Shown here: positions 7,721-14,088 of the stretch, one piece after another
Numbering within the stretch: position 1 is the stretch's first letter
Layout: every line of letters begins with the position of its first letter
Assembly: GCA_015663855.1 (NCBI GenBank)
Contig: DQRJ01000007.1
Span: 1-22,250, forward strand
Source of the DNA: Flavobacteriales bacterium
Lineage (GTDB): Bacteria; Bacteroidota; Bacteroidia; Flavobacteriales_D; Sanyastnellaceae
Direction: 5' to 3'
Length of the DNA stretch: 22,250 nt
Notes under the pieces: model-generated
What the model saw: the letters and a program-made list of their open reading frames with translations, nothing else
What the model was told of the DNA's origin: nothing
The model's database searches: none
Position numbers and translations under genes: made by a program

Positions 7721-8338
7721 TTACTTCAAACTCTTGACGAATTTGTCGATGTGGCGGTGAAGCTCGAAACCTCGTAAATCCTTAGCAACTACGATCCCGT
7801 TCTCATCGAGAAGGAAACTCATTGGAATTGAGCTTACGCCATACATCGCTGCCGCTTCGTTTTGCCATTTTTTTAGGTCGCTTACGTGGTAATCCCACTT
7901 TAAGCCGTCCTTTTTTATTGCCGATTCCCAAGATGAAACCTTGGAGTCGAGAGATATCGAAAATATCTCGAATCCGTCGGCATTTTTAAACTTCGCCTTG
8001 CGGTATTTTTCGTACGCTTTTACTACGTTGACATTTTCTCTCCTGCACGGCCCACACCACGAAGCCCAAAAATCTATTAGGACTATGCTTCCTCTTAGGT
8101 CGCTCAATTTCATCTTCTTTCCCTTAGGATTGTTCATGATGATATTTGGTGCCTCGTCGCCGATATTAGTTCCAATTCGTCCTGTAGGTACGACATCAAA
8201 AGATCCTGTTAGTTCGATTAACCCTTCGGAATCAGAAGCGGGTGACGCTCCTACTATCCCAGTCCAGGTAATCAATGCTACTCCCACCATTACAATTGCT
8301 GATTTAAAAATCATAGTCTTTTGCTTTTGTTGCGTCAT
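7721..8338 (-). CDS. TlpA/ResA-family thiol-disulfide oxidoreductase
   Basis: This is a 205-residue exported thioredoxin-fold protein. A positively charged start and hydrophobic segment (about 11-30) form a signal peptide or anchor. The AhpC/TSA-Redoxin-type domain follows, with active site WASWCGPCRRE (C95 and C98) and the cis-proline region SSIPMSFLLDENG. Proteins of this family reduce or exchange disulfides in the periplasm, for example in cytochrome c maturation. The ATG at 8338 was chosen because it lies 28 bp after the murA stop and puts the signal peptide at the N-terminus. The open frame continues upstream, but a longer form would overlap murA by more than 100 bp and lacks a plausible leader. 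The second ATG, eight codons in, is an alternative. Confidence 0.9.
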   Translation of the reverse strand: MTQQKQKTMIFKSAIVMVGVALITWTGIVGASPASDSEGLIELTGSFDVVPTGRIGTNIGDEAPNIIMNNPKGKKMKLSDLRGSIVLIDFWASWCGPCRRENVNVVKAYEKYRKAKFKNADGFEIFSISLDSKVSSWESAIKKDGLKWDYHVSDLKKWQNEAAAMYGVSSIPMSFLLDENGIVVAKDLRGFELHRHIDKFVKSLK

Positions 8339-8366
8339 TATGTTCTCTTTCAAAGATAGTTGTGTG

Positions 8367-9680
8367 TTAGTCAATTCGGGTGATTCGGGCTCCCAATTTT
8401 CGCAAACGTTCATCAATGTTTTGGTACCCTCTATCGATCTGACCAATATTGTGAATAGTCGAAGTGCCTTCCGCCGAAAGGGCAGCAATCAACAATGAAA
8501 CTCCAGCTCTTATATCCGGAGACGTCATCGTCACTCCTCGTAGTGGGCTCTGGTGGTCCAGTCCGTTTACAGTAGCCCGGTGGGGATCGCATAGGATTAT
8601 TTGGGCTCCCATGTCGATAAGTTTGTCTACGAAAAAGAGACGGCTCTCGAACATTTTTTGGTGTATTAATACCGAACCTTTCGCTTGAGTCGCCATTACA
8701 AGGACGATACTTAGCAAATCGGGCGTAAACCCAGGCCAAGGTGCGTCAGATACTGTTAAAATAGACCCGTCTATAAACTTCTCGATCTCGTACGAATCTT
8801 GGGCAGGAACGTAAATATCATCTCCCCTCCTTTCAAGCTTCACTCCCATTCGTTTAAATATTCTCGGTATTACTCCGAGTTCGTCATATTTAACGTCTTT
8901 AATGGTGAGCTCACTTTTCGTCATAGCTGCCATGCCTATAAAGCTTCCCACTTCTATCATGTCAGGCAAACATCTATGTTCAGCCCCTCCTAGTTCGGTG
9001 ACGCCTTCGATAGTAAGTAAATTCGAACCTATACCCGAAATCTTACCCCCCATTTTATTTATTATTTTACATAGCTGTTGTAAGTATGGCTCGCATGCAG
9101 CATTGTAAATAGTAGTAGTTCCTTCAGCCATAACAGCTGCCATAACGACATTCGCCGTCCCAGTTACCGAAGCTTCATCTAGGAGCATAGAAGTTCCCTT
9201 CAATTTGCCTCCAGGTACTGAAGCGGTAAAGAAACCAGTCGCAGAATTATATTCGAACTCAGCTCCTAAAGACTTGAATCCCAGAAACGTAGTATCCATT
9301 CTTCGTCGCCCTATCTTATCTCCACCTGGTCTAGGCAAAGCGCCTATTCCATATCTAGTTAAAAGGGGGCCTAAAATCATAACTGACCCTCTCAGCGAAC
9401 TGCCCTTATTCTTAAACTCATCCGATTTAAGAAAATCAAGGTTAATATCGTCCGCTTGAAACCACCATTTTCCCGGTCCAAGCTGACGAGTTTTTACACC
9501 CATAGACCTGAGCAAGTCGATCAATTTATTTACGTCAATTATATCCGGAAGGTTATCAATCTCAACTTCTCCTGGAGTTAAAAGAACTGAACTTAAAATC
9601 TGCAGCGCTTCGTTTTTAGCTCCCTGCGGAATTACTTCACCACTTAATTTGTGGCCACCTTCTATTACAAAACTACTCAT
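8367..9680 (-). CDS. murA: UDP-N-acetylglucosamine 1-carboxyvinyltransferase (MurA), Asp in place of catalytic Cys
   Basis: This is the first committed enzyme of peptidoglycan synthesis, transferring enolpyruvate from PEP to UDP-GlcNAc in the cytoplasm. The 437-residue protein shows the EPSP-synthase fold and QGAKNEAL, which contains the Lys-Asn pair. The general-base aspartate lies in the PWPGFTPDLLS segment. At the position of E. coli Cys115 (PGGC), this protein has PGGDKIGRRRMDT, so Asp replaces Cys (codon 9318-9320). Known Cys-to-Asp MurA enzymes are active and insensitive to fosfomycin. The ATG at 9680 was chosen because MSSFVIEGGHKLSGEV matches the family N-terminus; the longer frame would begin at a GTG at 9704 inside a predicted hairpin. 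DUF4290 lies upstream on the same strand, the usual Bacteroidota arrangement. Confidence 0.97.
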   Translation of the reverse strand: MSSFVIEGGHKLSGEVIPQGAKNEALQILSSVLLTPGEVEIDNLPDIIDVNKLIDLLRSMGVKTRQLGPGKWWFQADDINLDFLKSDEFKNKGSSLRGSVMILGPLLTRYGIGALPRPGGDKIGRRRMDTTFLGFKSLGAEFEYNSATGFFTASVPGGKLKGTSMLLDEASVTGTANVVMAAVMAEGTTTIYNAACEPYLQQLCKIINKMGGKISGIGSNLLTIEGVTELGGAEHRCLPDMIEVGSFIGMAAMTKSELTIKDVKYDELGVIPRIFKRMGVKLERRGDDIYVPAQDSYEIEKFIDGSILTVSDAPWPGFTPDLLSIVLVMATQAKGSVLIHQKMFESRLFFVDKLIDMGAQIILCDPHRATVNGLDHQSPLRGVTMTSPDIRAGVSLLIAALSAEGTSTIHNIGQIDRGYQNIDERLRKLGARITRID

Positions 9681-9700
9681 CTTGTAAAAATGAGGAGTAA

Positions 9701-9741
9701 ACACTCACGTCAGAGCAGTACGCAGTGGAACTTGTGAGTGT
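9701..9741 (-). promoter_or_regulatory. Stem-loop in the murA leader
   Basis: ACACTCAC (9701-9708) and GTGAGTGT (9734-9741) form an 8-bp stem with a 25-nt loop, ending about 20 nt before the chosen murA ATG. No Bacteroidota -7 box (TAnnTTTG) was found on the minus strand between here and DUF4290. murA is therefore probably read from the DUF4290 promoter, and this hairpin would sit in its intercistronic leader. Confidence 0.35.
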
Positions 9742-10012
9742 GTAATTGTGAGTTTTGTGTTGCGTTTTAGCCAAACTGTGATTGCGCACACACGCAACTT
9801 TAGACGAGGTGACGCTGTCACCGCTCGCAACTTTCTGTATATCAGGTCTTTGCGGGTGTAGGGGTGTTATAACCCCAATTAATCGGCGACGGTCACTATT
9901 GTAACTTGCTGATTATAAGGGAACCTGTCTTTTAATGAAATATGTTTAGTTGTGACAGCGTCACCTCGTATGCGAGGGGCTATCACTTTAAACACTCCGT
10001 TCACTTGCCCAA
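9705..10012. repeat. DUF4290-murA spacer with long-range 18-bp inverted repeat and nested palindromes
   Basis: The 308-nt spacer has no convincing gene. It holds a perfect 18-bp inverted repeat, ACGAGGTGACGCTGTCAC (9804-9821) and GTGACAGCGTCACCTCGT (9952-9969), separated by 130 nt. Each arm contains its own palindrome: GGTGAC-gct-GTCACC at 9808-9822 and GTGAC-agc-GTCAC at 9952-9964. The right arm can also form CCTCG-tatg-CGAGG (9964-9977). Further small hairpins are TTGCG-cacaca-CGCAA (9782-9797) and GGGGT-gttata-ACCCC (9861-9876). In the minus-strand RNA the long and local pairings exclude one another. A 41-codon GTG-started frame (10004 to 9879, minus) spans part of it and is probably fortuitous. 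Confidence 0.7.
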
Positions 10013-10741
10013 CTACCTTCTTCGGTAATTCTTTGAGGAACCGCGATTGCCTCCTGAATTGCGATTACCACCTGAGTTTTTATTAGAGCTTCCTCCTTTT
10101 TTACCAGGGCGTTTGCGCTCTAAAGCATCTGAAGTTTTTCGGATAGATCGTAAAATTTCAGCAGAACTTTCGAGAACTGCATCCTCTGAAAGAATTAGCT
10201 CTCCGCCAGACATCTCTTTTAGCTGTTCCGCAATGAATCCGCGCTCAACGGTCTTTCTATTCCAAGTTAGGAAATGCATCTTCATCGCATTTGAAAGCTT
10301 GACAATCAAAATAGACTTCTCCTCTCCATCTTCCAACTTCTTTGCCATTTCAATCATAGCGAGGACCGTTCTGCCGAAGTGTCCGGCACGAGAAGTTTCT
10401 GTTGGGTAGTTTAATTTATCTGGTGCCTCTGATCGAGTTGCGGGTACGGGGGTGTCGAAGGGTGAGTCAACATCCATTTGGTATGAAGACATCTGATGAA
10501 GTTGATTCCACAACTTATGCTTGCCTTCCTCCTCACTTCCTTCAGGCGGAACCACACTTCCCATCACGCTAACGATAGCCTCAGCACACTTCGTGCGCTC
10601 AGTTTTATCAGGGAGACTCATCATGTGTTCAACCATTGTGTGTATGCCACGACCGTATTCCGGGATTACTAAATCCGCACGATTACTATTATAGGTCAGC
10701 GTATCCCTACGATCTGCCTCTTTAAAATTCATTTTACTCAT
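10013..10741 (-). CDS. DUF4290 family protein
   Basis: This is a 242-residue soluble protein of the Bacteroidota-specific DUF4290 family. The family pattern is visible as LTYNSNRADLVIPEYGRGIH near the N-terminus, then KHKLWNQLHQMSSYQMDVDSPF and a later MKMHFLTWNRKTVERGFI. There is no signal peptide, membrane segment or recognised catalytic motif. The last 35 residues are basic and low in complexity (KRPGKKGGSSNKNSGGNRN... ending SSKNYRRR), which could bind nucleic acid or polyanions; this is inference. The gene is first in a minus-strand set with murA, as in other Bacteroidota, so a role in cell-envelope growth has been a natural guess, but its function is unknown. A perfect -7 box TATCTTTG lies five bases before the ATG. 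The fourth codon is a second possible ATG. Confidence 0.9.
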   Translation of the reverse strand: MSKMNFKEADRRDTLTYNSNRADLVIPEYGRGIHTMVEHMMSLPDKTERTKCAEAIVSVMGSVVPPEGSEEEGKHKLWNQLHQMSSYQMDVDSPFDTPVPATRSEAPDKLNYPTETSRAGHFGRTVLAMIEMAKKLEDGEEKSILIVKLSNAMKMHFLTWNRKTVERGFIAEQLKEMSGGELILSEDAVLESSAEILRSIRKTSDALERKRPGKKGGSSNKNSGGNRNSGGNRGSSKNYRRR

Positions 10742-10746
10742 CTATG

Positions 10747-10754
10747 CAAAGATA
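10747..10754 (-). promoter_or_regulatory. -7 box directly before DUF4290
   Basis: On the minus strand, TATCTTTG matches the Bacteroidota -7 element TAnnTTTG exactly, but ends only five bases before the ATG of DUF4290. The -33 element is poor (TATT at the 19-nt spacing). If used with normal spacing, transcription would begin at or next to the start codon, giving a leaderless or nearly leaderless mRNA. Confidence 0.45.
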
Positions 10755-10799
10755 CTACACTTGTTTTATACAAAATATTCAAAGTTTATCTCTCTACTC

Positions 10800-10830
10800 T
10801 TTGCATAACGCGTTTCGTTTAGTACTTTTG
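10800..10830 (+). promoter_or_regulatory. Exact Bacteroidota sigma-A promoter for tRNA-Gly
   Basis: TTTG (10800-10803), 19 nt, then TACTTTTG (10823-10830) matches the Bacteroidota consensus TTTG-N19-TAnnTTTG at every defined position. The tRNA begins 30 nt downstream. It is the clearest promoter in the window and independent support for the phylum assignment. Confidence 0.85.
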
Positions 10831-10860
10831 TCATCCGTTTCGAACGCGATACGGTTACAA

Positions 10861-10936
10861 GCGAAAATAGCTCAGTTGGTAGAGCACAACCTTGCCAAGG
10901 TTGGGGTCGCGAGTTCGAGTCTCGTTTTTCGCTCCA
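10861..10936 (+). tRNA. tRNA-Gly (anticodon GCC)
   Basis: This is a complete cloverleaf. The acceptor stem pairs GCGAAAA (10861-10867) with TTTTCGC (10926-10932). The D-arm is TAGCTCAGTTGGTAGAGCA. The anticodon stem CAACC/GGTTG encloses loop TTGCCAA, giving anticodon GCC. The T-arm GCGAG-TTCGAGT-CTCGT has one G-T pair. The discriminator T is followed by an encoded CCA (10934-10936). A consensus promoter precedes it and a strong terminator follows directly. Confidence 0.97.
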
Positions 10937-10938
10937 TT

Positions 10939-10969
10939 AAAACCTCTCCTTTTCGGAGGGGTTTTTTCT
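10939..10969 (+). terminator. Rho-independent terminator after tRNA-Gly
   Basis: The stem pairs AACCTCTCC (10941-10949) with GGAGGGGTT (10955-10963), with one G-T pair and a TTTTC loop. It can be extended by flanking A-T pairs, and a run of T residues follows. It begins a few bases after the tRNA CCA end, so the tRNA appears to be a single-gene transcript. Confidence 0.88.
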
Positions 10970-10994
10970 TTATATGGCAAGGGCTTCAGAGGAT

Positions 10995-11063
10995 CTGAAA
11001 CTAGGAAAGCCCGACGGGTTTATAAATAATTGCTTTCCCAAATACCGTCGGAGTCCGTTTCAG
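10995..11063. repeat. Nested and crossing inverted repeats between tRNA-Gly and the MORN-like gene
   Basis: Three pairs of 7-nt complementary segments lie in 69 nt: CTGAAAC (10995-11001) with GTTTCAG (11057-11063), GGAAAGC (11004-11010) with GCTTTCC (11032-11038), and CCGACGG (11011-11017) with CCGTCGG (11045-11051). The second and third pairs cross, so they either form a pseudoknot inside the outer stem or are mutually exclusive. The element lies in a gap between two transcription units, downstream of the minus-strand gene at 11097. It could be that gene's 3' structure, a small RNA or a short mobile repeat. Confidence 0.6.
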
Positions 11064-11096
11064 TATTGACATCTCTTGTTGAGTCATAAAACCTGC

Positions 11097-11594
11097 CTAC
11101 TCACCACCGTAGCTATAGGATTTCTCAGTCCAATATCTTTCATCTAGCAATGGCTTAATTGAAGAAGTCTTATGGAATGGAATAATGATGCCGGTGGGAT
11201 CCCAACATTGAGGATTTGAAGACGGTTTACCGTGTATAAACATCTCTTTAATTGCTGTTTCACCATTTTCATAATAGCCTATGAAAACACCTTCCGGGAC
11301 TCCGTCTTCTATCATTCCTGATCGTCTTAGTTTTCCTGGGACATCAGAACATGGGTAGTATTCGCAATAAACGCCATTAAAAATCTTGCCTTGATAATAC
11401 ATTTTGCCTAGTTTAATGAAAGGCTCGCCCTGTAATCCTCCGCCCGCAACCCTAACGTAGATTGTTTCAGAATGAATTAATTCGGGATAAATCGAGACTT
11501 TTAGGGAGTCGAGGTGGGATGAGTAAATTAAGGTTTGGGCTGAAAAGGGAGCGAAAGTCAAAGCGAAAAACAATATGGTGAATGCGAATTTCAT
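11097..11594 (-). CDS. Secreted protein with MORN/YwqK-like repeat, function unknown
   Basis: This 165-residue protein has a clear signal peptide (MKFAFTILFFALTFAPFSAQ, cleavage near residue 20), so it is probably periplasmic or outer-membrane associated. Residues about 65-125 resemble MORN/YwqK-type repeats: GKMYYQGKIFNGVYCEYYP and then SGMIEDGVPEGVFIGYYENGETAIKEMFIHGKP. This repeat class is common in Bacteroidota secreted proteins of unknown role. No catalytic motif is visible. It is divergent from the cyclophilin gene at 11661 and shares the 66-bp AT-rich intergenic region with it. The label 'antitoxin' sometimes attached to YwqK-like proteins has no support here, because no toxin gene is adjacent. 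Confidence 0.75.
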   Translation of the reverse strand: MKFAFTILFFALTFAPFSAQTLIYSSHLDSLKVSIYPELIHSETIYVRVAGGGLQGEPFIKLGKMYYQGKIFNGVYCEYYPCSDVPGKLRRSGMIEDGVPEGVFIGYYENGETAIKEMFIHGKPSSNPQCWDPTGIIIPFHKTSSIKPLLDERYWTEKSYSYGGE

Positions 11595-11607
11595 ACTTTC
11601 ATATTTA

Positions 11608-11638
11608 TTTAAATATACAATTTTTATTTATACTTTTG
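11608..11638 (+). promoter_or_regulatory. Bacteroidota-type promoter for the cyclophilin gene
   Basis: TTTA (11608-11611), 19 nt, then TACTTTTG (11631-11638) differs from TTTG-N19-TAnnTTTG only at the last -33 base. It ends 22 nt before the ATG at 11661, a normal leader length. Confidence 0.65.
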
Positions 11639-11660
11639 CGGCATAATAAATATTGAAGCT

Positions 11661-12089
11661 ATGCACGCAATCATCCATACAGACAAGGGAGCTATGAAAG
11701 TTGAGTTTTTTGAGAAAGACGCGCCGAATACGGTTGCAAATTTCGTAAAACTTGCAAATGAGGGGTTTTATGAAGGGTTAACTTTTCACAGAGTAATACC
11801 TGATTTCGTAGTGCAGGGCGGATGTCCTGAAGGAACTGGAGTAGGTGGACCTGGATATCAAATCGATTGTGAACTCAAGGGTGACAATCAGTACCACGAT
11901 AAGGGGGTGCTTTCTATGGCGCATGCGGGTCGCAACACTGGCGGGTCACAGTTTTTCGTTGTTCACTCTCGCACGAACACTTCGCATTTAGACGGGAATC
12001 ATACGTGTTTCGGGAAGGTTGTAGATGGCCTTGATGTAATAGACCAAATCCAAGGCGGCGACGCCTTCAAGGTGGAGGTGGTAGATTAA
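11661..12089 (+). CDS. Peptidyl-prolyl cis-trans isomerase, cyclophilin type
   Basis: This is a 142-residue single-domain cyclophilin that isomerises X-Pro bonds. Family motifs are FHRVIPDFVVQGG with the catalytic Arg, GVLSMAHAGRNTGGSQFFV, and LDGNHTCFGKVVDG. The usual cyclosporin-contacting Trp of eukaryotic enzymes is His in LDGNHT, as expected for a bacterial form that would bind cyclosporin weakly. There is no signal peptide, so it is cytoplasmic. It converges on the gene at 12086-12502, and the two stop codons share the palindrome TTAA, with a 4-nt tail-to-tail overlap. Confidence 0.95.
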   Translation: MHAIIHTDKGAMKVEFFEKDAPNTVANFVKLANEGFYEGLTFHRVIPDFVVQGGCPEGTGVGGPGYQIDCELKGDNQYHDKGVLSMAHAGRNTGGSQFFVVHSRTNTSHLDGNHTCFGKVVDGLDVIDQIQGGDAFKVEVVD

Positions 12090-12502
12090 TTCTGACGGGA
12101 AGAGAAAAAACTGGAAATACCAGTAGCGAAACACCAGCCTAACCAACCCATAGGAAGGTACGCTACGACTAGATCCAGGGTGATAAACCAAACCGGAGCT
12201 GGGATAATAAACACCATCGTGATTCCTCCTGCGAGAAATACCGCTCCGATAATTAAGGCGAAACTTTTCTTGTAAGAAGCGGCAATAAATGACGCTACAG
12301 CTGCTCCAGCGAAAGTTCCTAAGGCGTGAGCCATAAAAGGTGTTGCAAAGTGTATCAGGTCCCAATCGATAGCATTCATGGGGTCTACGCCATCAGGTAT
12401 GGGCACAGAAGACATGCCGAAGTTGATTACCTGCATGTTGACAATGGAACCGACTATAATACCGATAACGACAGCTAGGGTATTTCTAATAATTGGATGC
12501 AT
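12086..12502 (-). CDS. Conserved four-helix membrane protein of unknown function
   Basis: This 138-residue protein has four predicted membrane helices (about 5-27, 52-75, 80-102 and 104-128). The first loop is PIPDGVDPMNAIDWDLIHF, and conserved-looking segments are FMAHALGTFAGA and PAPVWFITLDLVVAYLPMGWLG. I recognise it as an uncharacterised membrane protein type seen in Bacteroidota, but no named function is known to me. The ATG at 12502 was chosen because the frame's earlier ATG at 12595 would overlap the divergent msrB gene and add a non-hydrophobic extension. A 40-bp gap separates it from msrB. Confidence 0.8.
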   Translation of the reverse strand: MHPIIRNTLAVVIGIIVGSIVNMQVINFGMSSVPIPDGVDPMNAIDWDLIHFATPFMAHALGTFAGAAVASFIAASYKKSFALIIGAVFLAGGITMVFIIPAPVWFITLDLVVAYLPMGWLGWCFATGISSFFSSRQN

Positions 12503-12542
12503 ATTGTAAATATGGTGTATTTTGGCTTTAAAATCATAACCT

Positions 12543-12929
12543 ATGAAAAAATCAGAAAAAGAATGGGCTAAAGAACTCTCCGAAAACGAATTCAATATTT
12601 TGAGAGAAAAAGGGACAGAGCCTGCTTTTTCAGGTAAATATGATAAGCTTTATGAGGAAGGTGTCTATGTCTGTAAGGGTTGTGGGGAGAAGCTTTTCGA
12701 GGGAGAAGCGAAATTCGATAGCGGATGTGGTTGGCCTAGTTTTTCTCAAGCTGCGGACCCAAATATTTTAGATGAAACATTAGACACATCGCGAGGCACA
12801 GTTAGGACAGAAATTACTTGCTCTAAATGCGACGGGCACATGGGACACGTTTTTGAAGATGGGCCTACACCCACTGGCAGGCGATTTTGCGTTAATAGCG
12901 CCTCTATAGTGTTTAAAGCGAAAAAGTGA
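12543..12929 (+). CDS. msrB: Peptide-methionine (R)-S-oxide reductase MsrB
   Basis: This 128-residue repair enzyme reduces the R-epimer of methionine sulfoxide in proteins. Two CXXC pairs bind structural zinc (C44/C47 in CKGCGEKLF and C93/C96 in CSKCDGHMGHVF). The catalytic cysteine is C116 in RRFCVNSASIVF, and C62 in DSGCGWPSF is a possible resolving cysteine. There is no signal peptide, so it acts in the cytoplasm. The gene stands alone, divergent from the membrane protein at 12502 and convergent with the isoaspartyl peptidase gene eight bases downstream. Confidence 0.97.
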   Translation: MKKSEKEWAKELSENEFNILREKGTEPAFSGKYDKLYEEGVYVCKGCGEKLFEGEAKFDSGCGWPSFSQAADPNILDETLDTSRGTVRTEITCSKCDGHMGHVFEDGPTPTGRRFCVNSASIVFKAKK

Positions 12930-12937
12930 GTCGTGAA

Positions 12938-13966
12938 TTAATGTGACTCGATGGTTCCGTCAGGGCTTTCCCCGAACATTGCGATACCGCGATTCTCAGA
13001 ATTTGACCAAGCCCGAAACATCCCATTCGAGTTACAAACTAATGCTATCTTGCCATTTGAACTTACTGCCACCACTCCCCCATCGCCACCAAGTTTTCCC
13101 ATCTCATCGAAAATAGCTCCTTCACAAGCGTCCGATAGTGACTCCTTTCCATGAAGCATCCTGGAGTGCACATCCTGGGTTACCCCTGTTCTAATAAAGT
13201 ACTCACCCCATCCCGTTGCACTTACAGCGCAAGTTCTGTTATCAGCCCAGGTCCCAGCTCCGATAACTGGGCTATCGCCTATTCTCCCGTGCTTCTTATA
13301 GGTCATTCCGCCCGTAGAAGTTCCTGCAGCTAAATTCCCATGCTTATCTAAAACGGCACAACCCACAGTCCCCCTCTTTTCTTCTAAAGGAATTACTTCA
13401 TCTCCGGATCTCTCAGCTGCTTTTTTGTATCGGGAGTATGCTTTGTGAGTGTGAAACCAGGACGCATCTGCAGGTTCATGACTAAATTTTTCTGCGAAAA
13501 CTCCAGCACCATGTCCACTAAAAAAAACATGCTCACTGGAATCCATCACAGAGCGAGCTACAGAAATGGGGTGTTTGAAACCATTAAGACCCGTCACCGC
13601 TCCACAATTTCTTGAACTTCCGTCAGCAATGGAAGCGTCAAGCTCATGTTTTGCCTCAGATGTGAAAACGGCTCCGCGTCCGGCATTAAAAAGCGAATCA
13701 TCTTCAAGAATACGAATCACAGCCTCTACCACCTCTACCGCACTTGAACCTTGACTGAGTAAATCTTCGCCTGCTGTGAGAGCGTTATTTAGAGATGTCC
13801 TATACATAGATTGCATATCTGCCGAAATATCTTCTTCTCCGAAATGACCAGCACCACCGTGAATTGCTATTGCGAAAGAAGGTTTTTGCTCTTGCTGTTT
13901 AGGACTACAAGAAAAGAGGTAGAAGGAAAAGCTAAGCAGAAGGAAGCTGACAGTTGTATAGTTCAT
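12938..13966 (-). CDS. Isoaspartyl peptidase / plant-type L-asparaginase, lipoprotein
   Basis: This is a 342-residue Ntn-hydrolase of the asparaginase-2 family, which cleaves isoaspartyl dipeptides and asparagine. The precursor should self-cleave before T200 in EKRGTVGCAV, exposing the catalytic threonine. Substrate-binding segments GGMTYKKHGRIGDSPVIGAG and the N-terminal AIHGGAG are present. The first 20 residues end in a lipobox-like LFSC (C20), so a lipid-anchored periplasmic location is predicted, unlike the cytoplasmic E. coli enzyme. A -7 box TATGTTTG (13971-13978, minus) lies four bases before the ATG, hinting at a very short leader. It is divergent from the PAP2-like gene at 14089. 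Confidence 0.93.
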   Translation of the reverse strand: MNYTTVSFLLLSFSFYLFSCSPKQQEQKPSFAIAIHGGAGHFGEEDISADMQSMYRTSLNNALTAGEDLLSQGSSAVEVVEAVIRILEDDSLFNAGRGAVFTSEAKHELDASIADGSSRNCGAVTGLNGFKHPISVARSVMDSSEHVFFSGHGAGVFAEKFSHEPADASWFHTHKAYSRYKKAAERSGDEVIPLEEKRGTVGCAVLDKHGNLAAGTSTGGMTYKKHGRIGDSPVIGAGTWADNRTCAVSATGWGEYFIRTGVTQDVHSRMLHGKESLSDACEGAIFDEMGKLGGDGGVVAVSSNGKIALVCNSNGMFRAWSNSENRGIAMFGESPDGTIESH

Positions 13967-14088
13967 TTCACAAACATAGCGATTCTTTTTCAGCGTAGAG
14001 CTTTAAGAATTCCCGATTCATATCTAGTTCTTTATACTTTAGTCGTTGAAATTATGCGTTCCTGACAAATAACACTTAAGATTATAAA

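Noticed and set aside
8339..8488. N-terminal extension of the TlpA-like protein
   Set aside because: It would overlap the murA 3' end and push the signal peptide inside the protein.
10744..10998. 84-codon plus-strand frame over tRNA-Gly
   Set aside because: It reads straight through the tRNA and its terminator, so it is a chance frame.
11097..11594. Toxin-antitoxin assignment for the MORN/YwqK-like protein
   Set aside because: The name comes from loose family labels; the protein is secreted and no toxin-like gene is adjacent.
12503..12595. N-terminal extension of the small membrane protein
   Set aside because: It overlaps msrB on the other strand and adds a polar stretch before the first helix.
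12928..12949. GAGTC/GACTC hairpin between msrB and the isoaspartyl peptidase gene
   Set aside because: Only five pairs, a long loop and no T-run; not enough for a terminator call.
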